In this document: in pieces, positions 1 through 9,067 of the stretch
Layout: every line of letters begins with the position of its first letter
How positions within the stretch are numbered: the first letter of the stretch is position 1
Source of the DNA: Paenibacillus sp. MMS20-IR301
GTDB lineage: Bacteria > Bacillota > Bacilli > Paenibacillales > Paenibacillaceae
Direction of reading: 5' to 3'
Assembly (NCBI RefSeq): GCF_032302195.1
Contig: NZ_CP135275.1
Span: forward strand, 6,415,501-6,479,500
Length of the DNA stretch: 64,000 nucleotides
Translations under genes and position numbers: made by a program
Notes under the pieces: generated by a model
Told to the model about the DNA's origin: nothing
Databases searched by the model: none
What the model saw: only the letters and a program-made list of their open reading frames with translations

Positions 1-3000
1 AAGTAGCTGGCAGTGTAGATATTCGGGGTACCTACGGTACCTTTATCAAAACCGCTGATAGTAAGCTGTGGGGCAACAACTGTTACATATCCCGTAGCTG
101 TGAATGTTGTATTAAAGGCATCTGTGACCGTTAGTTTAATCCTGGCTGTTCCTGGAGCAATCCCCAGAACCGTACCGGATTCCGATATGGTAGCAATCCC
201 CGGGTTTAAGGACTCCCATTTCAAGGCGGGATTGCTGGCATCTGCAGGCAGAATTGTTTTCAGTGCGTCCATATTCAGTTCAGTGTTAAGACGGAGTGTT
301 CCGTCAGCTAATGAAACACTCTTTACTCTGACCTTGGCATCAAACCCCAGATCGTCAAAGCTCATCGTTACTCTTGCCAGTACCGGTGCAGGCATTGGCG
401 TAGGGCTTGGAGCCGGTGTAGCGGTCGGTGCAGGTGTAGGCGTAGCCACTGGCGCAGTGGTTGGTACTGGTAAACCAGTTTCACCGTTGAACTTCACATT
501 CATTGGAGTCCCTCCCCCTACAAGTGAGGTTCCAATCAAGGTTCCATATACATTTCCTTGCAGGAAGTTGATACTGGCTCGTGGTGCTAATACTGTACCA
601 TCCATTCTAATACGGTCTAGTGTAAGACTTTCGGCTTTATTGAAATTGAAGATAACATGTGGCGATACAGCTTTCAGCTCTGCATCAGAGAAATTATTAT
701 TTTTACATGCATCAATATTACCTGAGTTATCTTTGTCTGAGCAGAAAGCGAACGAACTCGAGCCATTGCCTAGACTCACAGACGAGCCAGTAATATTTAT
801 GACTGCGGTGGATCCCTTAGGGATATCTACACCTATTGTGCTTTTCATATCAGCAGCATTAACAGAGAAAACATTAGTTTTCGGGTCAGTTCCTTTGAGA
901 CTTACTTCACCCCAGCTAAATGTTTTGGTGACCCCGTTTACCGGCAGGTTAGCAAGAGCATCCGACTGTTCGCGCAGATATTTAAATTCTGCAGTGAAAT
1001 CAATAGGAGTTCCAGACTTCAAATCACCCAAAATGGTACCATTCTGACTAATTGTTGGTGTGCCCCCGACAATAACATTGCCGTTCACAGAATCATTACT
1101 GAAGTTCAAGTTACCACCAACAACTAGCGCATCACGTTCCTTAGCATTGCCTGCAATACCACTGGCAATGCCGCTGGCACTAATAGTAACATTGCCCCCG
1201 CCAGCTACTGTTCCTTCAATTCCTCCAGTACGATTAATATCCCCTAGAATAAACACATTGAAATCCCTGGCTATTCCAAGTGGAGGGGTTCTTACCACCT
1301 GAGCGGGTACTGGAGTTTGGGTGGCTGCTACAGTAGCAGTAGGGCTGGCTGTAGGGCTAGCAGTAGCGCTGGCTGTAGCACTAACAACCGGCGTAGCTGT
1401 AGTTACCTGCAGCGAGTTTAAATCCTCGAAACTCAGTTTGGAGTTTTGCAGGTCATAGTGTGTCTGGTCGGTAGCTGTTACAGTCACGCTAAAGTTGATG
1501 CCATCTGCTGAATCCGGTATATAAGTCTTGCCATCCTGAGACAGATGATAAGTCAGCTTGCCAAGATTCTTGGTAAGGGTATATCCTGATGCAGCATTGC
1601 CGCTCTGTGTGAGTCCCTGGGCTGCCAGCTCGCTAAATTCCAGCCTTACCGGGAATACTTCAGAATACTGAATATCTGAAATCACCAGATTCTGTACCCC
1701 CTGATCGCCTTTATCTACGGCACTTGCCTGAATTATATTAGGTTTGACATTATATGTGATGGTAAAAGGCTCTCCCTTTTCCACAGTTGTAGAAGGTAAG
1801 GAGCGGTTGATTGTCAGATTGGCTGTTACTTTCTCAACAGTAACGTTAACGAGTTCGGTAGCAAGAGCACCTTGTTTGTCCTTGGCAGTAATCTCAATCT
1901 GCAGTTTGCCGCCCTCACGCAGGGGGTTATTGAAGATTTGGGTTACTGTATCACCTGAACGGACAGTCTTGGCAGGCATGGAATCAACATCAACGTAAGT
2001 ACCTGTTTTCTCATCGTTGCCGACCAGTTTCCTAATCTTGATCTCTGTAATCAGTTCTTTGTCTTTAAGATCCAGATCGTTAGCCAAATAGCTGACCGTT
2101 AGTTTGTCATGATAGGACGGCTTGGTACTCTTATCCAGTGGCGTGTAAACTGTAATCTTCGGAGCGTGATTGGCACCGGTAAACGCCCGGTACATCGTAT
2201 TGACGAATAGCCGCTGCTCCCAATCAGGGAAGTTCGTGCTGGTGTGGCCTGTCCCTGAGAAGGTAATGTTGCCTATAGAATAAGTATAGAAGTGATTATA
2301 GCTGTCGTCCGCATCCCGCTCAGAACCGTTTATGTTATACCAGGGAATGACCTCCGGATTATTGAGATCCAAAGGGAAGAACTGGTCATGTGTTGTAGCC
2401 ACATTATACCGGCTTGCATCTGAACCTGCTGTATCCAGATTGAACGGGTATTGGGTCAGAAGCCCCTGGTTAACCGATACTACCTTGGTGGAAGGATAGA
2501 TAGCATTACCACCGAGGTAAGTACGCGGCTGTGCCTGTCCTACCATGTCATGGAAGTACGGGCTCCAGTAGTTATAGTTATTGGCGCTCTCCTGGTATGG
2601 AGCATTGGAGTCACGGAAGATAGTGTCATGTGTCAGCATCAGGCTCTGTTTGGTTTTCTCCGCAAAAGCCTTGACCGCCTTGGCAGCTGCCTCGGAGAGC
2701 ATTGGCGTGCTGACGCGGTCGTACATATCTTGGAATCCGAACACGATCATGTCGTAAGCGCCATTAAGGCCGGAAGTGCTGTCTTCTGTGCTGGTATGCT
2801 CGGCAATATAGTTGTTGAACCAGGTCATGTCTTTGGAGGTAATCTGTAATTCGTAATAATCCTTTTTAAATAAGTAATCAGACTTCATGTTACTGGTAGA
2901 TTGCAGATTGCTGCTTGTCTTGCCTGCAGGCATAACTTGAAGCACCTTGATCACAGGCATAGTCCCTTTGTATAAAAAGTTGCCTGTTTGAAAGTCTTTT

Positions 3001-3950
3001 AACCCGGCCAGCGTGCTTACCTCCAGCCGCCAGTAGAGCGGCCCCGAGAAAGTGGGAGGAAGCTTATAGCTGATCGTATCTGATGCGGTTTTGAATTCTT
3101 TGGTGGCAACAACATTATCTTCCTTGACAGGCAGGGAAGAATCGACGCTTATATATAATTTAACCCGCGCACCTTTTGCCTCTAAGTCTGTAACATTATC
3201 AAGCTTAACCGAAAAGTTCAGGGTTTCGTCAGATTGATAGAATGTAGTAGAACCTCCGCTATAGCTGGCCGGCTTGTTGGATATTGTTAGTCTAGGGCGC
3301 TGTTTAAGAGTAGCTAACTTCGTCCAGCTGCCGTCCTTAATTGCTGCTGTAAGCGTATTGAGCGCACTCAGATCCTTCACAAAGGTTACGTTAGGCGCAG
3401 GGGTGGTGCGGTACGAATTGAATGAGGCATACAATACTCCCCGTTTAGCGGCAGTATCCTGCTGGGTGAAGGTTTCCTCACGAAAAAATACATTCAGCCC
3501 CTTGCTGATGTAATAGTCGATAAGCTCTTTGGCCTTGATGCCGGTAATATCGTTCTGTACATTTGTTGATTTATGGGCGGCCTTCCGCTCCTCCTGAGTG
3601 CTATTGCTATTGCTGTTAATTAGAGTTTTGCTGAAGGCCCCTTTGCCGATATACACGGCGTCGTATTTACCGTCCCAGTTATCACGCAGCGATACGAAAC
3701 GCTTCATGGTCATGGTATCAACCTTAATGTTGTCTAAGCCCTGAAGGGCATCGAGCTCGCTCTTGGGGTAAGCGGAAACCTCTGTTAAACTCGCACTGGT
3801 AGGATCGGTGATCTCCAGAATGTGGATGGTGTATGCGTTGTCCACCGCGTTAACTGAAAAAATGAATGAATGGACTAAAAAGGCAATCAGTGCGGCTGCA
3901 AATAACCCCCCTGAAGCAAGAATTAAAGTTCTCCGCCGGAATAAATTCAT
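1..3950 (-). CDS. Giant exported protein: DUF5057-like region, choice-of-anchor-A-like domain, Ig-like tail (partial, C-terminus off the left edge)
   Basis: The frame is open from an ATG at 3950-3948 to the window edge, about 1,316 residues. A GGGGGAG ribosome site lies a few bases upstream of the ATG. The N-terminus (MNLFRRR, then a hydrophobic stretch to about residue 30) is a signal peptide or signal anchor. Residues ~35-845 resemble the DUF5057 family of Paenibacillus; this is from memory of the family. A Thr/Ala/Ser/Pro linker (~845-880) leads into a domain (~893-1150) with FNVFILGD, repeated GGN and LVVGGNL, and FNFNKAESL, typical of choice-of-anchor-A domains. A second Thr-Pro linker (~1158-1192) precedes a BIG2/Ig-like region (ISESGTVLGIAPGTA). 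It is divergent from the pilus operon. It is probably a surface or matrix protein; ligand and anchoring are unknown because the C-terminus is missing. Confidence 0.72.
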   Translation of the reverse strand, partial: MNLFRRRTLILASGGLFAAALIAFLVHSFIFSVNAVDNAYTIHILEITDPTSASLTEVSAYPKSELDALQGLDNIKVDTMTMKRFVSLRDNWDGKYDAVYIGKGAFSKTLINSNSNSTQEERKAAHKSTNVQNDITGIKAKELIDYYISKGLNVFFREETFTQQDTAAKRGVLYASFNSYRTTPAPNVTFVKDLSALNTLTAAIKDGSWTKLATLKQRPRLTISNKPASYSGGSTTFYQSDETLNFSVKLDNVTDLEAKGARVKLYISVDSSLPVKEDNVVATKEFKTASDTISYKLPPTFSGPLYWRLEVSTLAGLKDFQTGNFLYKGTMPVIKVLQVMPAGKTSSNLQSTSNMKSDYLFKKDYYELQITSKDMTWFNNYIAEHTSTEDSTSGLNGAYDMIVFGFQDMYDRVSTPMLSEAAAKAVKAFAEKTKQSLMLTHDTIFRDSNAPYQESANNYNYWSPYFHDMVGQAQPRTYLGGNAIYPSTKVVSVNQGLLTQYPFNLDTAGSDASRYNVATTHDQFFPLDLNNPEVIPWYNINGSERDADDSYNHFYTYSIGNITFSGTGHTSTNFPDWEQRLFVNTMYRAFTGANHAPKITVYTPLDKSTKPSYHDKLTVSYLANDLDLKDKELITEIKIRKLVGNDEKTGTYVDVDSMPAKTVRSGDTVTQIFNNPLREGGKLQIEITAKDKQGALATELVNVTVEKVTANLTINRSLPSTTVEKGEPFTITYNVKPNIIQASAVDKGDQGVQNLVISDIQYSEVFPVRLEFSELAAQGLTQSGNAASGYTLTKNLGKLTYHLSQDGKTYIPDSADGINFSVTVTATDQTHYDLQNSKLSFEDLNSLQVTTATPVVSATASATASPTASPTATVAATQTPVPAQVVRTPPLGIARDFNVFILGDINRTGGIEGTVAGGGNVTISASGIASGIAGNAKERDALVVGGNLNFSNDSVNGNVIVGGTPTISQNGTILGDLKSGTPIDFTAEFKYLREQSDALANLPVNGVTKTFSWGEVSLKGTDPKTNVFSVNAADMKSTIGVDIPKGSTAVINITGSSVSLGNGSSSFAFCSDKDNSGNIDACKNNNFSDAELKAVSPHVIFNFNKAESLTLDRIRMDGTVLAPRASINFLQGNVYGTLIGTSLVGGGTPMNVKFNGETGLPVPTTAPVATPTPAPTATPAPSPTPMPAPVLARVTMSFDDLGFDAKVRVKSVSLADGTLRLNTELNMDALKTILPADASNPALKWESLNPGIATISESGTVLGIAPGTARIKLTVTDAFNTTFTATGYVTVVAPQLTISGFDKGTVGTPNIYTASY

Positions 3951-4311
3951 CTAGCATCTCCCCCAAAAAAGATATAAAATAATAGTTTGGTAGATTTATC
4001 GAAACTTACGTAAAAATTGACCAGGATCTGGAAAACTCAATTGTAAAAAAAGCGGTTATATGCTATATATCATTCTAGGACAATTTACCTCCATAGGCAA
4101 TAATAATATATGAAAAAAATTCCTTGTTTTTAAGCATTTAGCACTAGATTTCATGAGGATTTCCGGCAAAATGAATTTTACAATCTGACAGGATTACAGA
4201 GTGTATATCGGCATATTTTTTCCAGATAATTAGACGATTTTAACCTTTTTTTGCTAATTTCCTTAGTGCTTTATACCGATAAAAAAATATAACTGTGCGA
4301 GCTGGAGATGA
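3951..4311. other. AT-rich divergent intergenic region
   Basis: This gap of about 360 bases separates the giant exported protein (minus) from the pilus operon (plus) and must hold both promoters. It is clearly more AT-rich than the flanking genes and has several A or T runs. A TTGACC at 4018-4023 has no convincing -10 partner. I see no riboswitch, tRNA or small gene in it. Confidence 0.5.
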
Positions 4312-5982
4312 GTGACTGTGGCAATCATAAAAAAAAGACTGGGAGATTTGCTGGTAGATAACGGCATAATCTCGCAGGAGCAACTGACCGAGGCTCTCGG
4401 CGAACAGCGCAAAACAAAACGCAAGCTTGGCGACCTGTTAATCTCGCAGGGATACATTACGGAGCAGCAGTTAATTGAAGTATTGGAATTTCAGCTGGGC
4501 ATACCGCATGTAAGCTTGTTCAAATATCAGATTGATCCGGCGATTACGCAGATTATCCCGGAAAGCATGGCTAAACGTTATCAGGTGCTTCCTTTCATGA
4601 AGGAAGGCGGCAAACTGATGGTCGCGATGGCGGATCCGCTCGATTATTTCGCAATTGAAGATCTGCGGATGAGCACCGGATTCAAGATTGAACCGGCGAT
4701 CTCTACCCGGGATGAGCTGCAGCGGGCCATTGCCCGCCACTATGGCATGCGCGATTCGATGAGCCAGATGATGGTTGAACTGCCGAGCCAGGAAGAGATC
4801 GAAGAGACCGAAATTACCGATGAGGATTCCCCTATCGTCCGGCTGGTTAACCAGATGATTCAGCAGGCGGTAGCGCTGCGGGCATCCGATATTCATGTGG
4901 ATCCGGGCGAGAACAATCTGTCGATCCGCTACCGGATTGACGGAACGCTGCGGACAGAGCGTGTTATTCCGAAGCAGATGCAGGGCTTCATTACAGCCAG
5001 ACTGAAGATTATGGCCAAGCTGAACATCGCGGAGCGGAGGCTTCCGCAGGATGGGCGGATCAAGATGCAATTCGATTACAAAATGGTCGATATCCGTGTC
5101 TCCTCCCTGCCGACAATGCACGGGGAGAAGATTGTACTCCGGCTGCTTGATCTCAGCACAGGCGTGAAATCGGTAGACAGCCTGGGTTTCAGTGAGGTTA
5201 ACGCCGCTAATTTTAGAGAGATGATTGCCCGGCCGTACGGGATACTGCTCATTACAGGACCTACAGGCAGCGGCAAAACAACGACGTTGTATGCTGCGCT
5301 GAATCAACTGAATGTGGAGAGCGCCAATATTATTACGGTTGAAGATCCGGTAGAATATCAGCTCGAAGGCGTCAATCAGGTCCATGTGAATCCGGCAGTA
5401 GGGCTGACCTTCGCCGCAGGTTTGCGTTCGATCCTTCGGCAGGACCCGAATATTGTAATGGTGGGGGAGATCCGTGATACCGAAACGGCAGAAATTGCCG
5501 TCAGGGCATCGTTAACCGGGCACCTTGTGCTGTCTACCCTGCATACCAATGATGCCATCAGCACGATTTCGCGGCTTAGGGATATGGGCGTTGAGCCTTA
5601 TCTCATTGCCTCCTCCCTGATCGGGGTTGTGGCTCAGCGTCTGGTACGTAAAATATGCCCGGACTGCAAGACCATGTACAAGCCGTCCGAGCAGGAAGCT
5701 ATCCTGCTTCGGAAGTATAACCTGCCGATAGATAGCCTGCACCGCGGGCGGGGCTGCGGCAGCTGCAACAGCACAGGCTACCGGGGACGGATTGCCATTC
5801 ATGAGGTTCTGACCATTGATGACCATATGCGGCAGCTGATTACCGACCTGGCATCAGTCGAAGAGCTGAAGACTGTGGCCCGGGAACGCGGGCTTGTCCA
5901 ATTGATGGAGGACGGGCTGCTCAAGGTTACACAGGGAACGACCACGCTCCAGGAAGTTCTGCGGGAGACGGTCTCCCATTAG
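4312..5982 (+). CDS. pilB: Type IV pilus assembly (extension) ATPase, GspE/PulE/PilB family
   Basis: This is the hexameric cytoplasmic ATPase that drives pilus polymerisation at the PilC platform. The 556 residues have the family's full layout. An N-terminal MshEN-like domain (GDLLV...ISQEQL, ~9-150) is followed by the ATPase core, with Walker A GPTGSGKTTT (~316-325), a Walker B/Asp box around RQDPNIVMVGEIRD (~375-390) and the His-box STLHTND. A four-Cys zinc knuckle is present (CPDC ~449-452, CGSC ~482-485). The GTG at 4312 sits five bases after GGAG; a second in-frame GTG at 4318 is possible. It is the first gene of the pilus operon, with pilT 29 bases downstream. Confidence 0.93.
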   Translation: MTVAIIKKRLGDLLVDNGIISQEQLTEALGEQRKTKRKLGDLLISQGYITEQQLIEVLEFQLGIPHVSLFKYQIDPAITQIIPESMAKRYQVLPFMKEGGKLMVAMADPLDYFAIEDLRMSTGFKIEPAISTRDELQRAIARHYGMRDSMSQMMVELPSQEEIEETEITDEDSPIVRLVNQMIQQAVALRASDIHVDPGENNLSIRYRIDGTLRTERVIPKQMQGFITARLKIMAKLNIAERRLPQDGRIKMQFDYKMVDIRVSSLPTMHGEKIVLRLLDLSTGVKSVDSLGFSEVNAANFREMIARPYGILLITGPTGSGKTTTLYAALNQLNVESANIITVEDPVEYQLEGVNQVHVNPAVGLTFAAGLRSILRQDPNIVMVGEIRDTETAEIAVRASLTGHLVLSTLHTNDAISTISRLRDMGVEPYLIASSLIGVVAQRLVRKICPDCKTMYKPSEQEAILLRKYNLPIDSLHRGRGCGSCNSTGYRGRIAIHEVLTIDDHMRQLITDLASVEELKTVARERGLVQLMEDGLLKVTQGTTTLQEVLRETVSH

Positions 5983-6011
5983 ATCAAACTTAACGTTTCA
6001 GGAGGAAGTCA

Positions 6012-7061
6012 ATGCCGACATTCATAAGAGACATTATAGGGCTGCTCCATACAGCCTATGCCTCCAAAGCTTCAGACTTGCATATCTCTGTGGGCTCCGC
6101 ACCGGTAATGCGAATTGACGGAATTTTGCATCACCTTGAAGGAGAACAGGTAACGGCTGGTGAATCATTAGCTATGGCTGAAGTCCTAATGGGGGAGCGC
6201 AACAGCAGTGTATTCAATGAATCCGGTGAAATTGATTTCGCCTACCCTCTTGAAAGCGACGTACGGTATAGGGTGAATGTATACCGCCAGCGGAGCGGAG
6301 TCAGCATTGCCGCCCGCTCGATCCCTGCTGAAATACCTACGCTGGAGCAATTAGCGATGCCGCAGGTCCTGGCCTCGCTAGCCCAGAAGCCGCAAGGCCT
6401 GATTCTGGTAACAGGCCCTACAGGGAGCGGCAAGTCCTCAACGCTGGCAGCGATGATTCACTCCATCAACCAGACGGAGAGCAAGCATATCGTAACCCTT
6501 GAGGACCCGATTGAATTCCTGCACAGCCACGGCAAATGCCTGGTAGACCAGCGCGAGGTCGGAATCGACACGGTGAGCTTCGCGAGCGGTCTGCGGGCCG
6601 CTCTGCGGCAGGACCCGGATGTTATTCTGGTAGGGGAAATGCGCGACCTGGAAACAATCTCTGCAGCTGTTACAGCAGCCGAGACAGGACACCTGGTATT
6701 AGCAACGTTACATACGACTGATGCCCCGCAGACGATTGACCGGATTATCGATGCTTTTCCGGGCCATCAGCAGAATCAGATCCGTTCCCAGCTGGCTTCG
6801 GTCATGCTGGCCGTAGTCAGCCAGCGGTTATTCCCGAGAGCGGCAGGGCGGGGGCGGATCTGTGCAACGGAGATTCTGGTGAATACACCGGCTGTAGCCA
6901 ATCTTATCCGGACGGAGAAGACGCATCAGCTGAAGAATGTGATGCAGACAAGCCGGGCGCTGGGCATGCATACGCTGGAGATGAATATCCGTGAGTATCT
7001 TGCCGGTGGGCTGGTCCATCCTGCGGCAGCCAAAGCGTACATGAATGAGGTGAATGGCTGA
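6012..7061 (+). CDS. pilT: Type IV pilus retraction ATPase PilT
   Basis: PilT powers pilus depolymerisation and so twitching motility, DNA uptake or surface sensing. The 349 residues match the usual PilT length. Visible motifs are Walker A GPTGSGKSST (~135-144), the Asp box and Walker B in RQDPDVILVGEMRD, and the His box TGHLVLATLHTTDA. Unlike the upstream PilB it has no zinc knuckle and no MshEN domain, which separates retraction from extension ATPases. AGGAGGAAG lies just before the ATG. Its TGA overlaps the ATG of pilC (TGATG at 7059-7063), so the two are translationally coupled. Confidence 0.93.
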   Translation: MPTFIRDIIGLLHTAYASKASDLHISVGSAPVMRIDGILHHLEGEQVTAGESLAMAEVLMGERNSSVFNESGEIDFAYPLESDVRYRVNVYRQRSGVSIAARSIPAEIPTLEQLAMPQVLASLAQKPQGLILVTGPTGSGKSSTLAAMIHSINQTESKHIVTLEDPIEFLHSHGKCLVDQREVGIDTVSFASGLRAALRQDPDVILVGEMRDLETISAAVTAAETGHLVLATLHTTDAPQTIDRIIDAFPGHQQNQIRSQLASVMLAVVSQRLFPRAAGRGRICATEILVNTPAVANLIRTEKTHQLKNVMQTSRALGMHTLEMNIREYLAGGLVHPAAAKAYMNEVNG

Positions 7062-8266
7062 TGGCATTGTTCGAATATCAGGTCAAGACCGCAGCGGGCA
7101 GACCGATCAAAGGCAAGCTTACTGCTACGGATAAGCCGGCGGCGATGGATGAGCTCCGCAAGCGCGGCCTGACAGTATTCTCCTTAGTAGAACGCAAAAC
7201 CTCCATCCTGCAGATGGATATATATATAGGCAATCCAGTTAAGACGATTCATTTCATTATCTATTGCCGCCAGTTCGCCACACTGATGCGTGCTGGGGTA
7301 TCCATCGTCGATGCTACCCGGATCCTGGCCGAACAGACCGAGAGCAAGCCGCTGCGCAAGGCGCTGGTGGAAGTCGGCTCAAGTCTCTTGCGGGGGATTG
7401 CATTCTCCCAGGCGGTACAGGATCACAAGAAGATCTTCCCGCCGCTCTTCGTCAGCATGATCCGCGCCGGTGAGGAGTCGGGGAATATGGAAGGAACGCT
7501 GGAACGGCTGGCGGTATTCTTTGAGAAGCAGCACACCACGACAGAGAAGATCAAGTCAGCGCTGACCTATCCGATTACAGTCGGAATCATGGCAATAGGC
7601 GCGGTAATCTACCTGTTATGGGCGATTGTCCCGCAATTCGTTACCATGTTCGAGTCCTTCGATGCCGAGCTACCGGCCATCACGAAGCTGGTGCTGGCAC
7701 TCAGCAAGAGCATCCAGGGCCAGTGGTATTTCTGGGTCCTCGGCGTACTGATCCTAATTGTGGCGTATCAGGTTACCAAACGTACCGAGAAAGGCGCTTA
7801 TGCGCTGGATTATGCCAAGCTGAAGCTTCCGGTATTCGGCAAATTGAACCAGAAGGGCTCGATTGCCCAGTTTACCCGGACCTTCGCTTCGCTGTATGCC
7901 AGCTCGGTACCCATTCTGCAATCGCTGGCGATTGTCGAGGAAGTGGCAGGCAACAAGGTAATCGGGCGGTATATCCGCAGTGCAAGTGATTCCCTGAGAC
8001 AGGGCAATCCGCTATCCGATCCGCTCAAGAAGGCTTGGGTGTTCCCGCCGCTCGTTACACAGATGATTGCGATTGGCGAAGAGACGGGAGCGCTGGATAC
8101 GATGCTCTCCAAGGTCGCTGACTTCTATGAGATGGATGTAGAGAACACGGTTGACCGCCTCAAGTCATTGCTTGAGCCACTGCTCATTGCTTTTCTGGCC
8201 GGGGTGGTAGGTGTGATCGTAGCCGCCATCATGCTGCCGATGTTCAGTCTGTACAGCAATATGTGA
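7061..8266 (+). CDS. pilC: Type IV pilus inner-membrane platform protein PilC (GspF family)
   Basis: This polytopic platform protein docks PilB/PilT and transmits rotation to the growing pilin fibre. At 401 residues it has the two repeated GspF domains (roughly 60-190 and 270-395). Repeated signatures are FCRQFATLMRAGV-like (YCRQFATLMRAG near 70) and FTRTFASLYASSVPIL near 275, plus ISxGEESG-type motifs (IRAGEESGNMEGTL; IAIGEETGALDTML). Membrane helices lie near 170-195, 220-245 and 370-395. It overlaps pilT by one base. The short N-terminal segment MALFEYQVKTAAG is typical of the family. Confidence 0.93.
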   Translation: MALFEYQVKTAAGRPIKGKLTATDKPAAMDELRKRGLTVFSLVERKTSILQMDIYIGNPVKTIHFIIYCRQFATLMRAGVSIVDATRILAEQTESKPLRKALVEVGSSLLRGIAFSQAVQDHKKIFPPLFVSMIRAGEESGNMEGTLERLAVFFEKQHTTTEKIKSALTYPITVGIMAIGAVIYLLWAIVPQFVTMFESFDAELPAITKLVLALSKSIQGQWYFWVLGVLILIVAYQVTKRTEKGAYALDYAKLKLPVFGKLNQKGSIAQFTRTFASLYASSVPILQSLAIVEEVAGNKVIGRYIRSASDSLRQGNPLSDPLKKAWVFPPLVTQMIAIGEETGALDTMLSKVADFYEMDVENTVDRLKSLLEPLLIAFLAGVVGVIVAAIMLPMFSLYSNM

Positions 8267-8459
8267 ACCTTGCGGTTCCTTGTTCATATTGAGAGGGGTG
8301 ACGCCGGAAGGGCGGCGCGGGCGCAGAAGCTGCTTCCGCAGGTGCTGAGCGATGGAGAGAACTGCTTCTATATCAAGAGCAAGACAGCAGGAACACAGCA
8401 ACATAGGATTAGATTTCTGTCGGAGCATCACACATAACTAATATCGAGGGGGAAACCTA
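8267..8459. other. Long untranslated leader ahead of the pilin gene
   Basis: These 193 bases separate pilC from the pilin gene, whereas other genes in the operon are 0-30 bases apart or overlap. The stretch holds small inverted repeats, for example GCAGAAGC facing GCTTCCGC near 8323-8339, and ends with a GAGGGGGA ribosome site before the pilin ATG. I recognise no riboswitch class and no credible ORF. It may hold an extra promoter or a stability element for pilin mRNA. Confidence 0.4.
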
Positions 8460-8939
8460 ATGTTAGCACAGGCAATTAAGAGAAGATTAGGCAAGGAAGA
8501 GAATCAGAAGGGGTTCACGCTGATAGAGCTATTGGCGGTTATTGTTATTCTGGGGATTATTGCGGTTATTGCGATTCCGCTGATTGGCGGGATTATTAAT
8601 AACTCAAAGGATGATTCAGACTTAGCAACGGCACGCCAAATATATGAGGCCGCCCGTTTGTATGTTATTGGAGAACGAGGTGGTGATTTTACTGTTGGTA
8701 ATGTAACCCTTACTGAGCTTCAAGATTCTAATTATATTGAGAAAAACTTAGTTTTACCGAGTACTAAAGTACCAATTACACCTGGAGGAACTGCTGTTTC
8801 TTTTAATACGGATGGAACGCTTAATAATGTAATGATCCAACCTAAGCCAGCTGGTGCTGCTACAGGCGGGGTGTATCTAGCTAAAGAAATTCTTGGTACT
8901 AAAGATGCACCTAAGCCTGAAGACGGTAATATTGAATAA
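8460..8939 (+). CDS. Major type IV pilin (prepilin)
   Basis: This is the structural subunit of the pilus. The 159-residue prepilin has an 18-residue charged leader ending in KG, then FTLIELLAVIVILGIIAVIA. Cleavage after Gly18 leaves N-terminal Phe and the conserved Glu5 (Glu23 of the precursor). The hydrophobic helix is followed by a short head (mature ~141 residues) with no cysteine pair, so no disulfide D-region. It is the only pilin-like gene in the window. The head-coding part (from about 8610) is visibly more AT-rich than pilC and pilD, which is common for variable pilin heads. GAGGGGGA lies upstream of the ATG, and a terminator follows at 9006. Confidence 0.93.
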   Translation: MLAQAIKRRLGKEENQKGFTLIELLAVIVILGIIAVIAIPLIGGIINNSKDDSDLATARQIYEAARLYVIGERGGDFTVGNVTLTELQDSNYIEKNLVLPSTKVPITPGGTAVSFNTDGTLNNVMIQPKPAGAATGGVYLAKEILGTKDAPKPEDGNIE

Positions 8940-9005
8940 TACTTAACCACCCCAACACAAGACACTTCACTCATCATCAATTAATCCAGTACCGCAAAGA
9001 TCATC

Positions 9006-9038
9006 AAAGGAATCGGAACCATTCCGGTTCCTTTTTTT
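9006..9038 (+). terminator. Rho-independent terminator after the pilin gene
   Basis: AAAGGAATCGG and CCGGTTCCTTT pair around a short loop and are followed by seven T. It lies inside the pilus operon, between the pilin gene and pilD, so it probably raises pilin transcript over the downstream assembly genes by partial termination. Confidence 0.75.
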
Positions 9039-9067
9039 GAAATCCCCGAAAGGGACGCGAAACCATC

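Noticed and set aside
100..3513. Several plus-strand frames under the giant exported protein
   Set aside because: The uninterrupted minus-strand frame with a signal sequence, ribosome site and recognisable domains explains the region.
8281..8340. Short frame LRGVTPEGRR... in the pilin leader
   Set aside because: It is about 20 codons, with no ribosome site and no homology I recognise; leader structure is a better explanation.
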